DNA of 17,969 bases from Bacteroidota bacterium (GCA_005786915.1 SYCM01000050.1:1-17969); one strand, 5' to 3'. Counted from the first letter of the stretch, positions 1 to 7,004 are shown. Program-made: numbers and translations. Notes: generated by a model not told the origin, from the sequence alone.

Positions 1-20
1 AGGATCAAACTCTCCGTTGT
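1..20 (-). rRNA. rrs: 16S ribosomal RNA, 5' end only (partial)
   Basis: The reverse complement of bases 1-13 reads AGAGTTTGATCCT, the conserved 5' motif of bacterial 16S rRNA (universal primer site 8F/27F). By analogy with E. coli the mature 5' end lies about 7 bases further upstream, near base 20. The rest of the gene is beyond the left edge. It is transcribed leftwards from the promoter near 186-215. Confidence 0.93.
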
Positions 21-180
21 AGAATTGTTTGACTTATGGCTCTCAAGTACTCCTCAAATGGGAATCTTCGGGTTGAACAATCTTTCGATTTCACAATATG
101 TTAAAGAACGTTGAAACTTCTGCTTCCGTCTTCCCCCCGGAGTCGGGCGACCTCATCGATACGCCGTTGTTTCCGTTTGG
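21..180 (-). other. rRNA operon leader (precursor 16S 5' flank)
   Basis: This non-coding stretch lies between the predicted rrn transcription start (about base 180) and the mature 16S 5' end. It contains the boxA-like element listed separately. As in other rrn leaders it is expected to pair with the 3' flank of 16S for RNase III processing, but that flank is outside the window and the stem cannot be seen. No open frame here resembles a protein. Confidence 0.7.
94..109 (-). promoter_or_regulatory. boxA-like antitermination site in rRNA leader
   Basis: On the minus strand this reads GTTCTTTAACATATTG. The core TTCTTTAACA closely matches the E. coli rrn boxA (TGCTCTTTAACA), which binds NusB/NusE. 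Very similar TTCTTTGACATATTG strings occur in rRNA leaders and spacers of Flavobacteria (from memory). It lies about 75 bases before the 16S 5' end, a usual place for boxA. Confidence 0.65.
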
Positions 181-185
181 GGTTG

Positions 186-215
186 CAAATGTAGAACGAC
201 TTTTCAAATCTGCAA
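186..215 (-). promoter_or_regulatory. rRNA operon promoter (Bacteroidota -33/-7 type)
   Basis: On the minus strand TTG (213-215) is followed by exactly 19 bases and then TACATTTG (186-193). This fits the Bacteroidota housekeeping consensus TTG-N19-TAnnTTTG perfectly. Transcription should start around base 180 and run left into 16S rRNA. It is the best promoter match in the window, as expected for a ribosomal operon. Confidence 0.85.
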
Positions 216-245
216 CACTCAATTGGAAAAAAAATTTCAATTGAC
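216..245 (-). promoter_or_regulatory. A/T-rich UP-like element upstream of rrn promoter
   Basis: Directly upstream of the -33 element is an A/T-rich tract in an otherwise GC-rich window. It includes an uninterrupted run of eight T on the minus strand, flanked by two CAATTG hexamers that form an imperfect inverted repeat. Position and composition resemble an rrn UP element contacted by the RNA polymerase alpha C-terminal domain. It is assigned by position, not by a strict consensus. Confidence 0.5.
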
Positions 246-279
246 CATCAACTCCCTGAAAAGCAAGGAGAAAAATATA

Positions 280-939
280 TCAAGGATTGCTTTTCGCGAG
301 CGGAATCACTTGCCCCGCCTGCGTTTCGTGTCCGCGGAGCGCAAAATGCGCCACCGCCTCTCCCATGCATTTGGGGGTCACGGGGGCCTCATAACCGGGG
401 AAGGCCTCGGCCAACATTTCAGTTTGAACTGCGCCAAGGCATAGCGCGTTGAACGTAAAACCGTCGGATCCCAGCTCCGCCTGAAGGCTTTCGGCTAAAC
501 CTGCCATGGCCATCTTGCTCGTGGCGTAGGCCAAAAGACCCGGGTACTTGGCCGCGCCCTGGTATCCACCCATGCTGCTTATGAACACGGTGTGCGCGCC
601 CGGAGCATACCTCGGGAGCAGGGACTGCACCAGGAGCGCAGGGCCCGACCAATTCGCCAAACCCATGTGGGCAAAGTCCTCAGGGGTCAATTGCGCGAAG
701 GGCTTAGACACAAGGGCGCCAGCGTTGAGCACGATTCCGTCGAGCGCAACGCCCTTCAGCATTTCAACGAACTGGGCCCGAGATTCCGGCGAGCTGTGAT
801 CCAGCACGTAGGTATGGCAACCCTCCAAAACAAAGGGCGCGCGCGAGGTGGCGTGCACGCGGTGGCCTTGGGCGGCCAGGACAAGAGCGGTTTCGCGCCC
901 AATTCCGCGCGAGGCGCCGGTCACTAAAAACTGCTTCAT
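280..939 (-). CDS. SDR family NAD(P)-dependent oxidoreductase
   Basis: A 219-residue short-chain dehydrogenase/reductase of the classical type, probably cytoplasmic; the substrate cannot be told from sequence. The N-terminal Rossmann nucleotide motif TGASRGIG is at residues 7-14 and the NAG motif at 72-74. Catalytic Ser is in FISS (121/122) and Tyr-x-x-x-Lys is Y138/K142 (YATSK). Arg12 in the glycine motif and the Thr31-Ser32-Arg33 segment after beta-2 hint at NADP(H) preference (inference). The ATG at 937-939 is chosen because the Rossmann fold begins immediately after it; an in-frame TTG at 1042-1044 would add 35 residues unlike the family. It follows feoB on the same strand after 123 bases with no convincing promoter or terminator between, so it may be read through from feoAB. 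Its stop lies about 65 bases upstream of the rrn promoter. Confidence 0.9.
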   Translation of the reverse strand: MKQFLVTGASRGIGRETALVLAAQGHRVHATSRAPFVLEGCHTYVLDHSSPESRAQFVEMLKGVALDGIVLNAGALVSKPFAQLTPEDFAHMGLANWSGPALLVQSLLPRYAPGAHTVFISSMGGYQGAAKYPGLLAYATSKMAMAGLAESLQAELGSDGFTFNALCLGAVQTEMLAEAFPGYEAPVTPKCMGEAVAHFALRGHETQAGQVIPLAKSNP

Positions 940-1062
940 TGCAACGTTGACGGAGTTGAACTGCAGCCGCACGACGCGCTGCAAGACGGTTGGGGAAGGA
1001 CGCGAACAATAAGGGCGAGCAAACTCCACCAAAAGGCTGTCCAAAGGGCGACCGCTATCATA

Positions 1063-3090
1063 TTATATAGAAAGGTAGGAAATGAAGCGGAATGCCGACC
1101 ACGCCGCCAGGTAGGCGACGCCGGCGTAGGCCGCAAATTGGATTAGTGCAAAGCGCCAGCTTCGGGTTTCGCGCACCACCACCGCCAAAGTACTCATGCA
1201 CTGAAGCGCAAAAGCATAAAAGAGCAGCAGCGAAACGCCCACCGCTAAATTGAAGTAGGGCTCCCCGGTGGAGGGATTAATTTCCTCGGCCATCCGCTCG
1301 CGAACCGGCGCAATGTCGTCGCCGTCTACGCTGTATAGTGTGGCCATGGTGCCCACAAACACTTCACGTGCCACAAACGACGAGGCGATGGCGACCGAAA
1401 TCTTCCAGTCGTATCCCAGGGGCGCGAGCACCGGCTGAATTCCGCGACCGATACTCCCCAAGTAGCTTTCTTCGATGGGCATCGGTTCGTATTCCGCACT
1501 AAAGTTGGGCAGACCCTTCGGACCGCTGTTGGCCAAGAACCACAGCACCACGCTGATGGACACGATGATTTTGCCCGCTTCCACCACGAAGGATTTGGAT
1601 CGGGTCCACACGGCGGTGAATACGTTTCGGCCAATGGGCATGCGGTAGGGCGGCATTTCCATTAGAAAGGGGGCGGACTTTTGCTGCGGAACCCAACGGT
1701 TCAGAAGCGCCGAGCCGGTGAGGGCCGCCACAAATCCCAACGCGTAAAGCCCAAACAGGGTAAGTCCCTGAAGGCTGATGCCTATCCAAGGCGTGTTGGG
1801 GACCACAAGCCCGATGATGAGCGCATACACCGGCAAGCGCGCGCTGCAGGTCATCAGCGGAGTGACCGCAATGGCGAGCCACCGCTCCCGCGCCGACTCC
1901 ATGTTCCGAGAACTCATGACGGCGGGAATGGCGCAGGCCGTTCCGCTTACCAGCGGCACTACCGACTTGCCGCTCAACCCGAACGGGCGCATAAAGCGGT
2001 CCATGATGAAGACTACCCGTGCCATGTAACCGCTCTCTTCAAGCAGGGCAATGAACAAAAACAGCAGCGCGATTTGGGGCAAAAAGATGAGCACGCCCGC
2101 AATGCCCGGAAGCAGTCCGCTCGTCAAAAAGTGATTGAAAAAGCCCGCGGGCAGGGCGGCGTTCAGCCACGCCGAAAGCTGGGCTATTCCCCCGTCGATG
2201 GCGTCCATGGGCACCGAGGAGCCATAAAAAAGGGCCTGAAACAGGACGAAAAGTACGCTAAACAAAAGCACGCTACCCCACAAAGGGTGCACTACAAAGC
2301 GGTCGAAGCGCGCCGCGGCCCGTCGGTCGCGCACGGGGTCATAGTGGTACACCTTCTTAAGCCACTGGTTGACCCAACGGTAGCGCTGAATGGCCTCGTC
2401 AGCCCGCGCGCGCTCGGGGCCTCGACCGGATTCGCGCACTTCGGCGGCAAAGTCGGGGTCACTCAGGCCATCGAGCCAGGCCCGGTACGTCAGGCCTGCC
2501 CCAATACACTCCTGTTTTTTCTGAAGCCACGGAAGGTGAGCGCCGGCTGGCTGAAAAAAGGGCGCCTGCTTGCTGGGCTTAGCCGACGCAATGGCTTCCC
2601 GCAGGGCGTCAAAGCCCATCCCAGTGCGGCTGTTCACGGGAACAACCCGAACTCCTAATGCCGCTTCAAGCGCCGGCAGATCTAGCTGTGCTCCCCGGCG
2701 CTCCATTTCGTCGACCATGGTAACCGCCAGTACCGCCGGAAAACCCAAATCCAAAACCTGGGTAAATACAAACAGGCACGTCTTGAGGTTCGTCCCGTCG
2801 GCCAGGCCGACCACTACGTCGGAACGCTCCGCCTCCGACGCCGTCGTCAGGGCGTCGAGCACCACGCGCTCGTCGTCGGAGGAAGGATGCAGGCTGTAGA
2901 CCCCCGGAAGGTCGATGACCTCCGCCAGCGTGTTGCTGCCGATTTTGGCCAAGCCCAAGTGCTTTTCCATAGTGACCCCCGGGTAGTTCCCCACCTTTTG
3001 GTTCAAGCCCGTCAGCCGATTGAATAGCGACGACTTGCCCGTGTTGGGCCGCCCAACCAAGGCTACTCGGAGCGCACGTTTAGGCGACAT
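1063..3090 (-). CDS. feoB: Ferrous iron transporter FeoB
   Basis: A 675-residue inner-membrane Fe(II) uptake protein with an N-terminal GTPase domain. G1 is GRPNTGKSS (13-21), followed by the GVT switch-I motif (38-40) and G3 DLPG (60-63). The G4 position reads TMVD (124-127) instead of the usual NxxD, and a G5-like SRTG is at 154-157. A helical regulatory domain follows (about 180-265), then several hydrophobic segments between about 270 and 670. The two Gate motifs are visible around SGTACAIPA (382-390) and ALQCMSTLA (628-636), with the conserved Cys residues of the iron path. Length is a little below the E. coli protein (773) and normal for Bacteroidota. The ATG at 3088-3090 lies inside the end of feoA (11-base overlap), implying translational coupling. 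Nothing suggests a broken gene. Confidence 0.96.
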   Translation of the reverse strand: MSPKRALRVALVGRPNTGKSSLFNRLTGLNQKVGNYPGVTMEKHLGLAKIGSNTLAEVIDLPGVYSLHPSSDDERVVLDALTTASEAERSDVVVGLADGTNLKTCLFVFTQVLDLGFPAVLAVTMVDEMERRGAQLDLPALEAALGVRVVPVNSRTGMGFDALREAIASAKPSKQAPFFQPAGAHLPWLQKKQECIGAGLTYRAWLDGLSDPDFAAEVRESGRGPERARADEAIQRYRWVNQWLKKVYHYDPVRDRRAAARFDRFVVHPLWGSVLLFSVLFVLFQALFYGSSVPMDAIDGGIAQLSAWLNAALPAGFFNHFLTSGLLPGIAGVLIFLPQIALLFLFIALLEESGYMARVVFIMDRFMRPFGLSGKSVVPLVSGTACAIPAVMSSRNMESARERWLAIAVTPLMTCSARLPVYALIIGLVVPNTPWIGISLQGLTLFGLYALGFVAALTGSALLNRWVPQQKSAPFLMEMPPYRMPIGRNVFTAVWTRSKSFVVEAGKIIVSISVVLWFLANSGPKGLPNFSAEYEPMPIEESYLGSIGRGIQPVLAPLGYDWKISVAIASSFVAREVFVGTMATLYSVDGDDIAPVRERMAEEINPSTGEPYFNLAVGVSLLLFYAFALQCMSTLAVVVRETRSWRFALIQFAAYAGVAYLAAWSAFRFISYLSI

Positions 3091-3307
3091 AAGGCTCAGT
3101 AATGGGAATGAGATCGGCCAACTCGCGGCGCATGCTCACCAGGGTGCCCTGCACCCGAAAGCAAAGCGGGTCCCGAAAGGGGGCAGCAAACACCAATTCA
3201 ACTTCTTCGCCGGGAAGGCAGCCCATCTCAAATAGTTTCACGGGAAGCTCTACGGCTGCCTGCAAAATCAGGGCCTTCTGCCCCACTCCGAGTTCCGAGA
3301 GTTTCAT
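3080..3307 (-). CDS. feoA: FeoA family protein (ferrous iron transport accessory)
   Basis: A 75-residue cytosolic protein with the small SH3-like FeoA fold that assists FeoB. It begins MKLSELGVGQKA; the LPVKLFEMGCLPGEEVEL stretch is the typical FeoA centre (family form xRLxxMGxxPGxxVxV), and the protein ends with the usual beta-strand region. The ATG at 3305-3307 is preferred over an in-frame TTG at 3320-3322, which would add five residues of no family character. It is the first gene of the feoA-feoB unit. A Fur-like palindrome lies about 40 bases upstream of the ATG, and no strong TAnnTTTG -7 element was found, only a degenerate TACCTTGG at 3312-3319. Confidence 0.92.
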   Translation of the reverse strand: MKLSELGVGQKALILQAAVELPVKLFEMGCLPGEEVELVFAAPFRDPLCFRVQGTLVSMRRELADLIPITEPYVA

Positions 3308-3347
3308 GCTTCCAAGGTACAATAAGGCGGCGGCTGTCGGCGCGTAT

Positions 3348-3362
3348 TTAGATTCATTCTAA
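3348..3362. promoter_or_regulatory. Candidate metal-regulator operator upstream of feoAB
   Basis: A 15-base palindrome, TTAGATTCATTCTAA, has perfect 5-base arms (TTAGA/TCTAA). It can also be read as a 7-1-7 repeat like a Fur box, with 6 of 7 arm positions symmetric. It sits in the short non-coding gap between the pdhC terminator and feoA, about 40 bases before the feoA ATG. Iron uptake genes are commonly repressed by Fur or DtxR/IdeR-type proteins, so the position makes sense. The match to the enterobacterial Fur consensus is only partial, and the regulator type is inference. Confidence 0.45.
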
Positions 3363-3379
3363 TTGAAGATGCGGGGACT

Positions 3380-3405
3380 AAAAAAGGGCGGAACCTTCCG
3401 CCCTT
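3380..3405 (-). terminator. Rho-independent terminator of pdhA-pdhC
   Basis: An inverted repeat AAGGGCGGAA / TTCCGCCCTT (3384-3393 with 3396-3405) is perfect over ten bases; in RNA about 8 pairs would close a small loop. On the minus strand it is followed by six T (3380-3385). It starts 8 bases after the pdhC stop codon and isolates the pdh operon from feoAB. Confidence 0.9.
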
Positions 3406-3412
3406 AGTTTGG

Positions 3413-4690
3413 CTAAAGAATCAGCGACAGCGGGCGTTCAAGGTAGCCCTTGACGGTATTCAAGAAGGCTGCACCCGTGGCGCCGTCGATCACCCGGTGG
3501 TCGCAGCTGAGGGTCATTTTCATGACTTGGCCCGGAACCACTGCTCCGTTTTTCACCACCGGCACCTCCTGAATCCCGCCCACGGCCAAAATAGCGGCGT
3601 CGGGCGGGTTGATGATGGCGGTAAATTCCTCAATTCCGAACATACCAAGGTTCGAAATCGTGAAGGTGTTGCCCGCCCAATCGCTGGGCTGAAGCTTCTT
3701 GTCCTTGGCTTTTTGGGCAAAGCTCCGGACTTCTGCTGAAATGTCGGCGAGTCCTTTGGCGTCGGCATGTCGAACCACCGGCACAAGCAAGCCGTCTTCA
3801 ACGGCCACCGCTACCCCGACATGCACGTCGTAGTTGGTGCGGATGCTGTCGCCCATCCACGAGGAATTGACCGCGGGGTGCTTTTTAAGGGCTTTGGCCA
3901 CGGACTTCACCACTAGGTCGTTGAACGAGATCTTCACGTCCCCGGCGGCGTTGATTTCGCTGCGGGCGGCGGCTGCGGCCGACATGTCCACCGCAATCGT
4001 CAGGTAAAAGTGCGGTGCCGTGAACTTCGACTCCGCCAAGCGCTTGGCAATCGTCTTGCGCATTTGCGAAATGGGCGTGTCCACGTGGCCCGAACTCGGA
4101 TAAGACGCTGCTGGGGAGGCGGCGCTCGATCCGACGCTCGCGGCAACCGGCGATGCGGCTGCGAGTTCCACATCGCGCTTGGTAATGCGCCCGCCGTCGC
4201 CCGTGCCCAGAACGCTTGCGAGGTTAATCCCTAATTCGTGCGCCAGCGAACGTGCGAGCGGAGAGGCCTTAAGCCGCGCATCTCCTGCCGAAGGTGCCGC
4301 GACGGGCTCCGCTGCCGGAACCGCTGGAGCCGGAGCCGCGGGTGCGGCCGGTGCTTCCTCCACCGGGGCTTCAGGTGCCGCCGGGGCTGAAGGAGCCGCC
4401 GGGGCCGCCGAGGCTCCGCCCGAAAGGAGCGCCGAAACGTCTTCACCTGCGGCGCCCAAAATCGCTAAAATGCTGTCGACCGGAGCGGTTTGGCCTTCCT
4501 GTACCCCAATGTGAAGGAGTACCCCCTCCTGTCCCGGAAACGCTTCAAAGTCCATCGTCGCCTTGTCAGTTTCGATCTCGGCGAGCAGCTTCCCTTCGGT
4601 GATCGTGTCGCCCAACTTGGCGTGCCACTTGGCCACCACGCCTTCGGTCATGGTGTCGCTCAAGCGCGGCATCGTAATTACTAAGGCCAT
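3413..4690 (-). CDS. pdhC: Pyruvate dehydrogenase E2, dihydrolipoamide acetyltransferase
   Basis: A 425-residue E2 core subunit that moves the acetyl group from E1 to CoA via a lipoyl arm. Domain order is one lipoyl domain (1-80, lipoylated Lys43 in TDKATMD), an Ala/Pro-rich linker (about 91-137) and a peripheral subunit-binding domain (about 139-176, LKASPLARSLA to RITKRDVE). A second Ala/Ser-rich linker (177-200) leads to the catalytic chloramphenicol acetyltransferase-like domain (205-425), with the active-site motif HRVIDG (H398, D402). It has one lipoyl domain, whereas E. coli AceF has three. The start is the ATG at 4688-4690, three bases after the pdhA stop, so the two are co-transcribed. 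A strong intrinsic terminator follows at once. The E1-alpha neighbour favours the pyruvate complex over 2-oxoglutarate or branched-chain complexes. Confidence 0.95.
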   Translation of the reverse strand: MALVITMPRLSDTMTEGVVAKWHAKLGDTITEGKLLAEIETDKATMDFEAFPGQEGVLLHIGVQEGQTAPVDSILAILGAAGEDVSALLSGGASAAPAAPSAPAAPEAPVEEAPAAPAAPAPAVPAAEPVAAPSAGDARLKASPLARSLAHELGINLASVLGTGDGGRITKRDVELAAASPVAASVGSSAASPAASYPSSGHVDTPISQMRKTIAKRLAESKFTAPHFYLTIAVDMSAAAAARSEINAAGDVKISFNDLVVKSVAKALKKHPAVNSSWMGDSIRTNYDVHVGVAVAVEDGLLVPVVRHADAKGLADISAEVRSFAQKAKDKKLQPSDWAGNTFTISNLGMFGIEEFTAIINPPDAAILAVGGIQEVPVVKNGAVVPGQVMKMTLSCDHRVIDGATGAAFLNTVKGYLERPLSLIL

Positions 4691-4693
4691 AAC

Positions 4694-5689
4694 TTATTCG
4701 GTAATAAAGGGGTAATCTTCGTCGACGTACACGTGCTGCCAAAGCTCTTCGGCATCGGGGTAGGGTGACTTTTCGGCAAAATCCACGCATTCGGCCACGA
4801 GTTCTTTGACGCGGACGTCAATCGCCTCGAGCTCGGCTTCGGTCGCCCACTTCTTTTTGAAGATCATGTCTTTCGCCGTATAAATCGGATCGATTTTTTG
4901 GTACTCAGCCACCTCGTCTTTAGTGCGGTAGTGCTGGGCATCAGACATCGAGTGTCCTTTGTAGCGGTAGGTACGAATTTCGAGGAAGCTCGGACCTTCT
5001 CCGCGGCGCGCCCGCTCCACGGCTTCGTACACCGCGTCGTAAACAACTGCAGGGTCCATGCCTTCTACCGGCGCACAGGGCATTTCGTAGCCCAAGCCCA
5101 GCTTGTAAATGTCGGTGTGGTTCGCCGTGCGCTCCACTGAAGTGCCCATAGCATAACCGTTGTTTTCCACAATGAACACTACCGGAAGCTTCCAAAGCAT
5201 GGCCATATTGAACGTCTCATGTAGCGAACCTTGGCGCACCGCCCCGTCGCCCATGTAGCAGAGGGTGACGTGACTCTTACCTAAGTACTTGTCGGCAAAC
5301 GCCATCCCGGCTCCGAGCGGAATTTGGCCGCCCACGATGCCGTGTCCACCAAAAAAGTTGTGTTCCTTAGAAAACATGTGCATCGAGCCGCCCTTACCGC
5401 GCGAGGTGCCGTCGACTTTGCCAAGAAGTTCCGCCATGATTTTGCGCGGATCAACCCCCAAGCCAATTGGCTGAACGTGGTTGCGGTACGCGGTTATCAT
5501 CTTGTCGCCCGCCTCCATGGCCAGGAGCGAACCGGCCAGCACAGCCTCTTGTCCGTTGTACAGGTGCAGGAATCCGCGAATCTTTTGCTGAATATAGAGC
5601 GCCGAGGTCATGTCCTCAAACTTGCGCCAGAAGAGCATGTCTTCGTACCACTTGAGGTAAACCTCTTTGGTGAGCTTCTTTTTTGCCAT
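4694..5689 (-). CDS. pdhA: Pyruvate dehydrogenase E1 component, alpha subunit
   Basis: A 331-residue thiamine-diphosphate enzyme subunit; with E1-beta it decarboxylates pyruvate and acetylates the E2 lipoyl group. The ThDP/Mg motif runs from GDGAVRQG (147-154) to ENN (175-177). Upstream are RGKGGSMH (97-104) and GGHGIVGGQ (114-122), typical of PdhA, and the phosphorylation-loop equivalent YRYKGHSMSD is at 241-250. The chosen ATG (5687-5689) gives MAKKKLTKE. An upstream in-frame TTG (5717-5719) is rejected because it lies inside the -7 promoter element. It is the first gene of pdhA-pdhC. No E1-beta (pdhB) gene is adjacent; in Flavobacteria it is often encoded elsewhere (from memory). The upstream neighbour on the same strand is porV. 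Confidence 0.95.
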   Translation of the reverse strand: MAKKKLTKEVYLKWYEDMLFWRKFEDMTSALYIQQKIRGFLHLYNGQEAVLAGSLLAMEAGDKMITAYRNHVQPIGLGVDPRKIMAELLGKVDGTSRGKGGSMHMFSKEHNFFGGHGIVGGQIPLGAGMAFADKYLGKSHVTLCYMGDGAVRQGSLHETFNMAMLWKLPVVFIVENNGYAMGTSVERTANHTDIYKLGLGYEMPCAPVEGMDPAVVYDAVYEAVERARRGEGPSFLEIRTYRYKGHSMSDAQHYRTKDEVAEYQKIDPIYTAKDMIFKKKWATEAELEAIDVRVKELVAECVDFAEKSPYPDAEELWQHVYVDEDYPFITE

Positions 5690-5716
5690 GGTCAAAACGC
5701 GCCTGAATGCGCGGTG

Positions 5717-5724
5717 CAAAAGTA
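5717..5724 (-). promoter_or_regulatory. pdhA promoter, -7 element
   Basis: The minus strand reads TACTTTTG, a perfect TAnnTTTG. It ends 27 bases before the pdhA ATG, giving a predicted leader of about 20 bases. No TTG lies at the ideal -33 distance, so the assignment rests on the -7 element and its position in the porV-pdhA gap. Confidence 0.6.
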
Positions 5725-5725
5725 A

Positions 5726-5768
5726 GGTTAGACGGCGTTACGTCCTTGCCGTAGTTCGTACACTAACC
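5726..5768. repeat. Interrupted inverted repeat between porV and pdhA
   Basis: Outer arms GGTTAG (5726-5731) and CTAACC (5763-5768), together with inner arms ACGGC (5732-5736) and GCCGT (5748-5752), can fold into one asymmetric hairpin with a 10-base bulge. It occupies nearly all of the gap between the porV stop and the pdhA -7 element. It could be a weak porV terminator, since TTACTTTTG follows on the minus strand, or an operator for pdhA. It lacks a proper U-tract. Confidence 0.35.
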
Positions 5769-5770
5769 CC

Positions 5771-6976
5771 CTACTTCATGATTTGGTTCAAATCCACGAG
5801 TGCGCTGAAGCGAATCGTGTTTTCGAGTGGAGAACGAACCGTTTGGTCCGCCGGAAAGAGGTAGGCAAAGTCGAGTCCAATGAGGTTGTAGCGAACGCCA
5901 AAACCCATGGTAAAAAAACGGCGGTTTCCCTTGGTCACGTCTTCGTGCTGGTAGCCTGCGCGCACCGCAAACTGGTCGTTGTACCAGTACTCGCCGCCCA
6001 CATTGATCATGAATTCGCGCATGAGCTCCTTGAAACCGTCGGGCTTGGCCGTGGGGTCCCAGGACTGAATGATGCCGGGTATCACGCCCACCTTGTCGTC
6101 CTTGCCGGCTAAAATTTCGCTGCGGTCTCCGTCGTTGTCTGCGTCGAGCACGTCTCGTTCGGGCTTGGTCGGAACCAAGAGCTTATTGACGTCGGTGAGC
6201 AAGGTGAGGCGATTGTACTTATCGAGTCGCCAGTTAAATCCGCCGCCCATGCGCATGTTGGTCGGAATGAAGTCGGCCTCTCCGCTCTCAGAATACTTAA
6301 TTTTGGCGCCAATGTTCGAAAGGGTGAGCCCACCCACCCACTGACCGCGCTGGCCGTCGGGCATGCTGAACTCGTCGCCTTGGTAAAACACACTGACATC
6401 CGTGGCCACCGTCTGACCGACTTTCGTGAGCTGTCCGCCCACCACCTGGCCCTGAGCGAGGTCCGACAACGCGTAGCGCAGCGAAACGCCGCCCGAAAAA
6501 TGATCTGAAAGCTTCAGCGCGTAGGCCACGTCAAGAGCCATTTCGTACGGGCGGTAGGTACCCTGCTCTTCGCCCTGCTCGTTGCGGAAGGTGATTTCGC
6601 CCAACGAAAAGTACCTCAGGCTCGCGCCCACGCCCCCGCGCTCACCCACGCCGGCCGCGACGTTGGCAAACATGAGTTCGACGTCGGGAACCAGTCGGCG
6701 CAGCCAGGGCGTGTAGGAAAGTCCGCCGTATACGTTGCCCTTGCCTACAAACGCCAGCTTGGCGGGGTTCCAAAAAATGGCGTTGGCATCGGGACTCAAG
6801 CCGATGCCGGTGTTGGCCATGCCCCCGGAGCGCGCGTCGGGCCCGATGTTCAGCATGGGCATGGCAGTCGTGACCACGTTGAGGTCGTTCAACCGATCGT
6901 AAAACGTTTGAGCTCGGAGCGACCCGCAGGCCAGCAACGCCGAAATGCTAAGGAAAAGCGCGCGTGTATGGTTCAT
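5771..6976 (-). CDS. porV: Type IX secretion outer-membrane protein PorV (LptO)
   Basis: A 401-residue FadL-like outer-membrane beta-barrel of the PorV/PorQ family. PorV binds the C-terminal signal of T9SS cargo emerging from the SprA (Sov) translocon and carries it to the attachment complex with the sortase PorU. A signal peptide is visible (n-region with Arg5, hydrophobic core about 7-17, then SLRAQ), with likely cleavage near residue 23. The mature N-terminus TFYDRLNDLNVVTTAMPML and the segment MANTGIGLSPDANAIFWNPAKLAF (about 53-76) are hallmarks of the family. Length is close to P. gingivalis PorV (about 390). The ATG at 6974-6976 is chosen because it begins the signal peptide; longer in-frame versions only add Pro/Arg-rich residues overlapping porU. 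It lies 28 bases after the porU stop and has its own candidate -7 element in the gap. Confidence 0.94.
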   Translation of the reverse strand: MNHTRALFLSISALLACGSLRAQTFYDRLNDLNVVTTAMPMLNIGPDARSGGMANTGIGLSPDANAIFWNPAKLAFVGKGNVYGGLSYTPWLRRLVPDVELMFANVAAGVGERGGVGASLRYFSLGEITFRNEQGEEQGTYRPYEMALDVAYALKLSDHFSGGVSLRYALSDLAQGQVVGGQLTKVGQTVATDVSVFYQGDEFSMPDGQRGQWVGGLTLSNIGAKIKYSESGEADFIPTNMRMGGGFNWRLDKYNRLTLLTDVNKLLVPTKPERDVLDADNDGDRSEILAGKDDKVGVIPGIIQSWDPTAKPDGFKELMREFMINVGGEYWYNDQFAVRAGYQHEDVTKGNRRFFTMGFGVRYNLIGLDFAYLFPADQTVRSPLENTIRFSALVDLNQIMK

Positions 6977-6986
6977 ATAGAGTTTG

Positions 6987-6994
6987 CAAATATA
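6987..6994 (-). promoter_or_regulatory. Candidate porV promoter, -7 element
   Basis: TATATTTG on the minus strand is a perfect TAnnTTTG, located in the 28-base gap between porU and porV. It ends 10 bases before the porV ATG, so the mRNA leader would be only a few bases. No TTG occurs at the -33 distance. Transcription from porU may well continue into porV in any case. Confidence 0.4.
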
Positions 6995-7004
6995 CAGAAG
7001 GGAC

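Noticed and set aside
220..243. CAATTG repeats around a T-run as a terminator for the SDR gene
   Set aside because: The possible stem is A/T-only with a bulge and the T-run is in the loop, not after the stem; position fits a UP-like element of the rrn promoter better.
1681..2658. Long open frame on the plus strand opposite feoB (325 codons)
   Set aside because: Rich in Arg/His/Gln with no recognisable motif; it is the antisense shadow of the GC-rich feoB gene, whose GTPase and gate motifs are unmistakable.
3312..3319. TACCTTGG as feoA -7 promoter element
   Set aside because: One mismatch to TAnnTTTG, no TTG at -33, and the start site would fall on the ATG itself; too weak to call.
4320..4430. 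Repetitive GC-rich stretch that looks like a tandem repeat or a frameshifted region
   Set aside because: It encodes the Ala/Pro-rich flexible linker normal for E2 acyltransferases; the frame is continuous.
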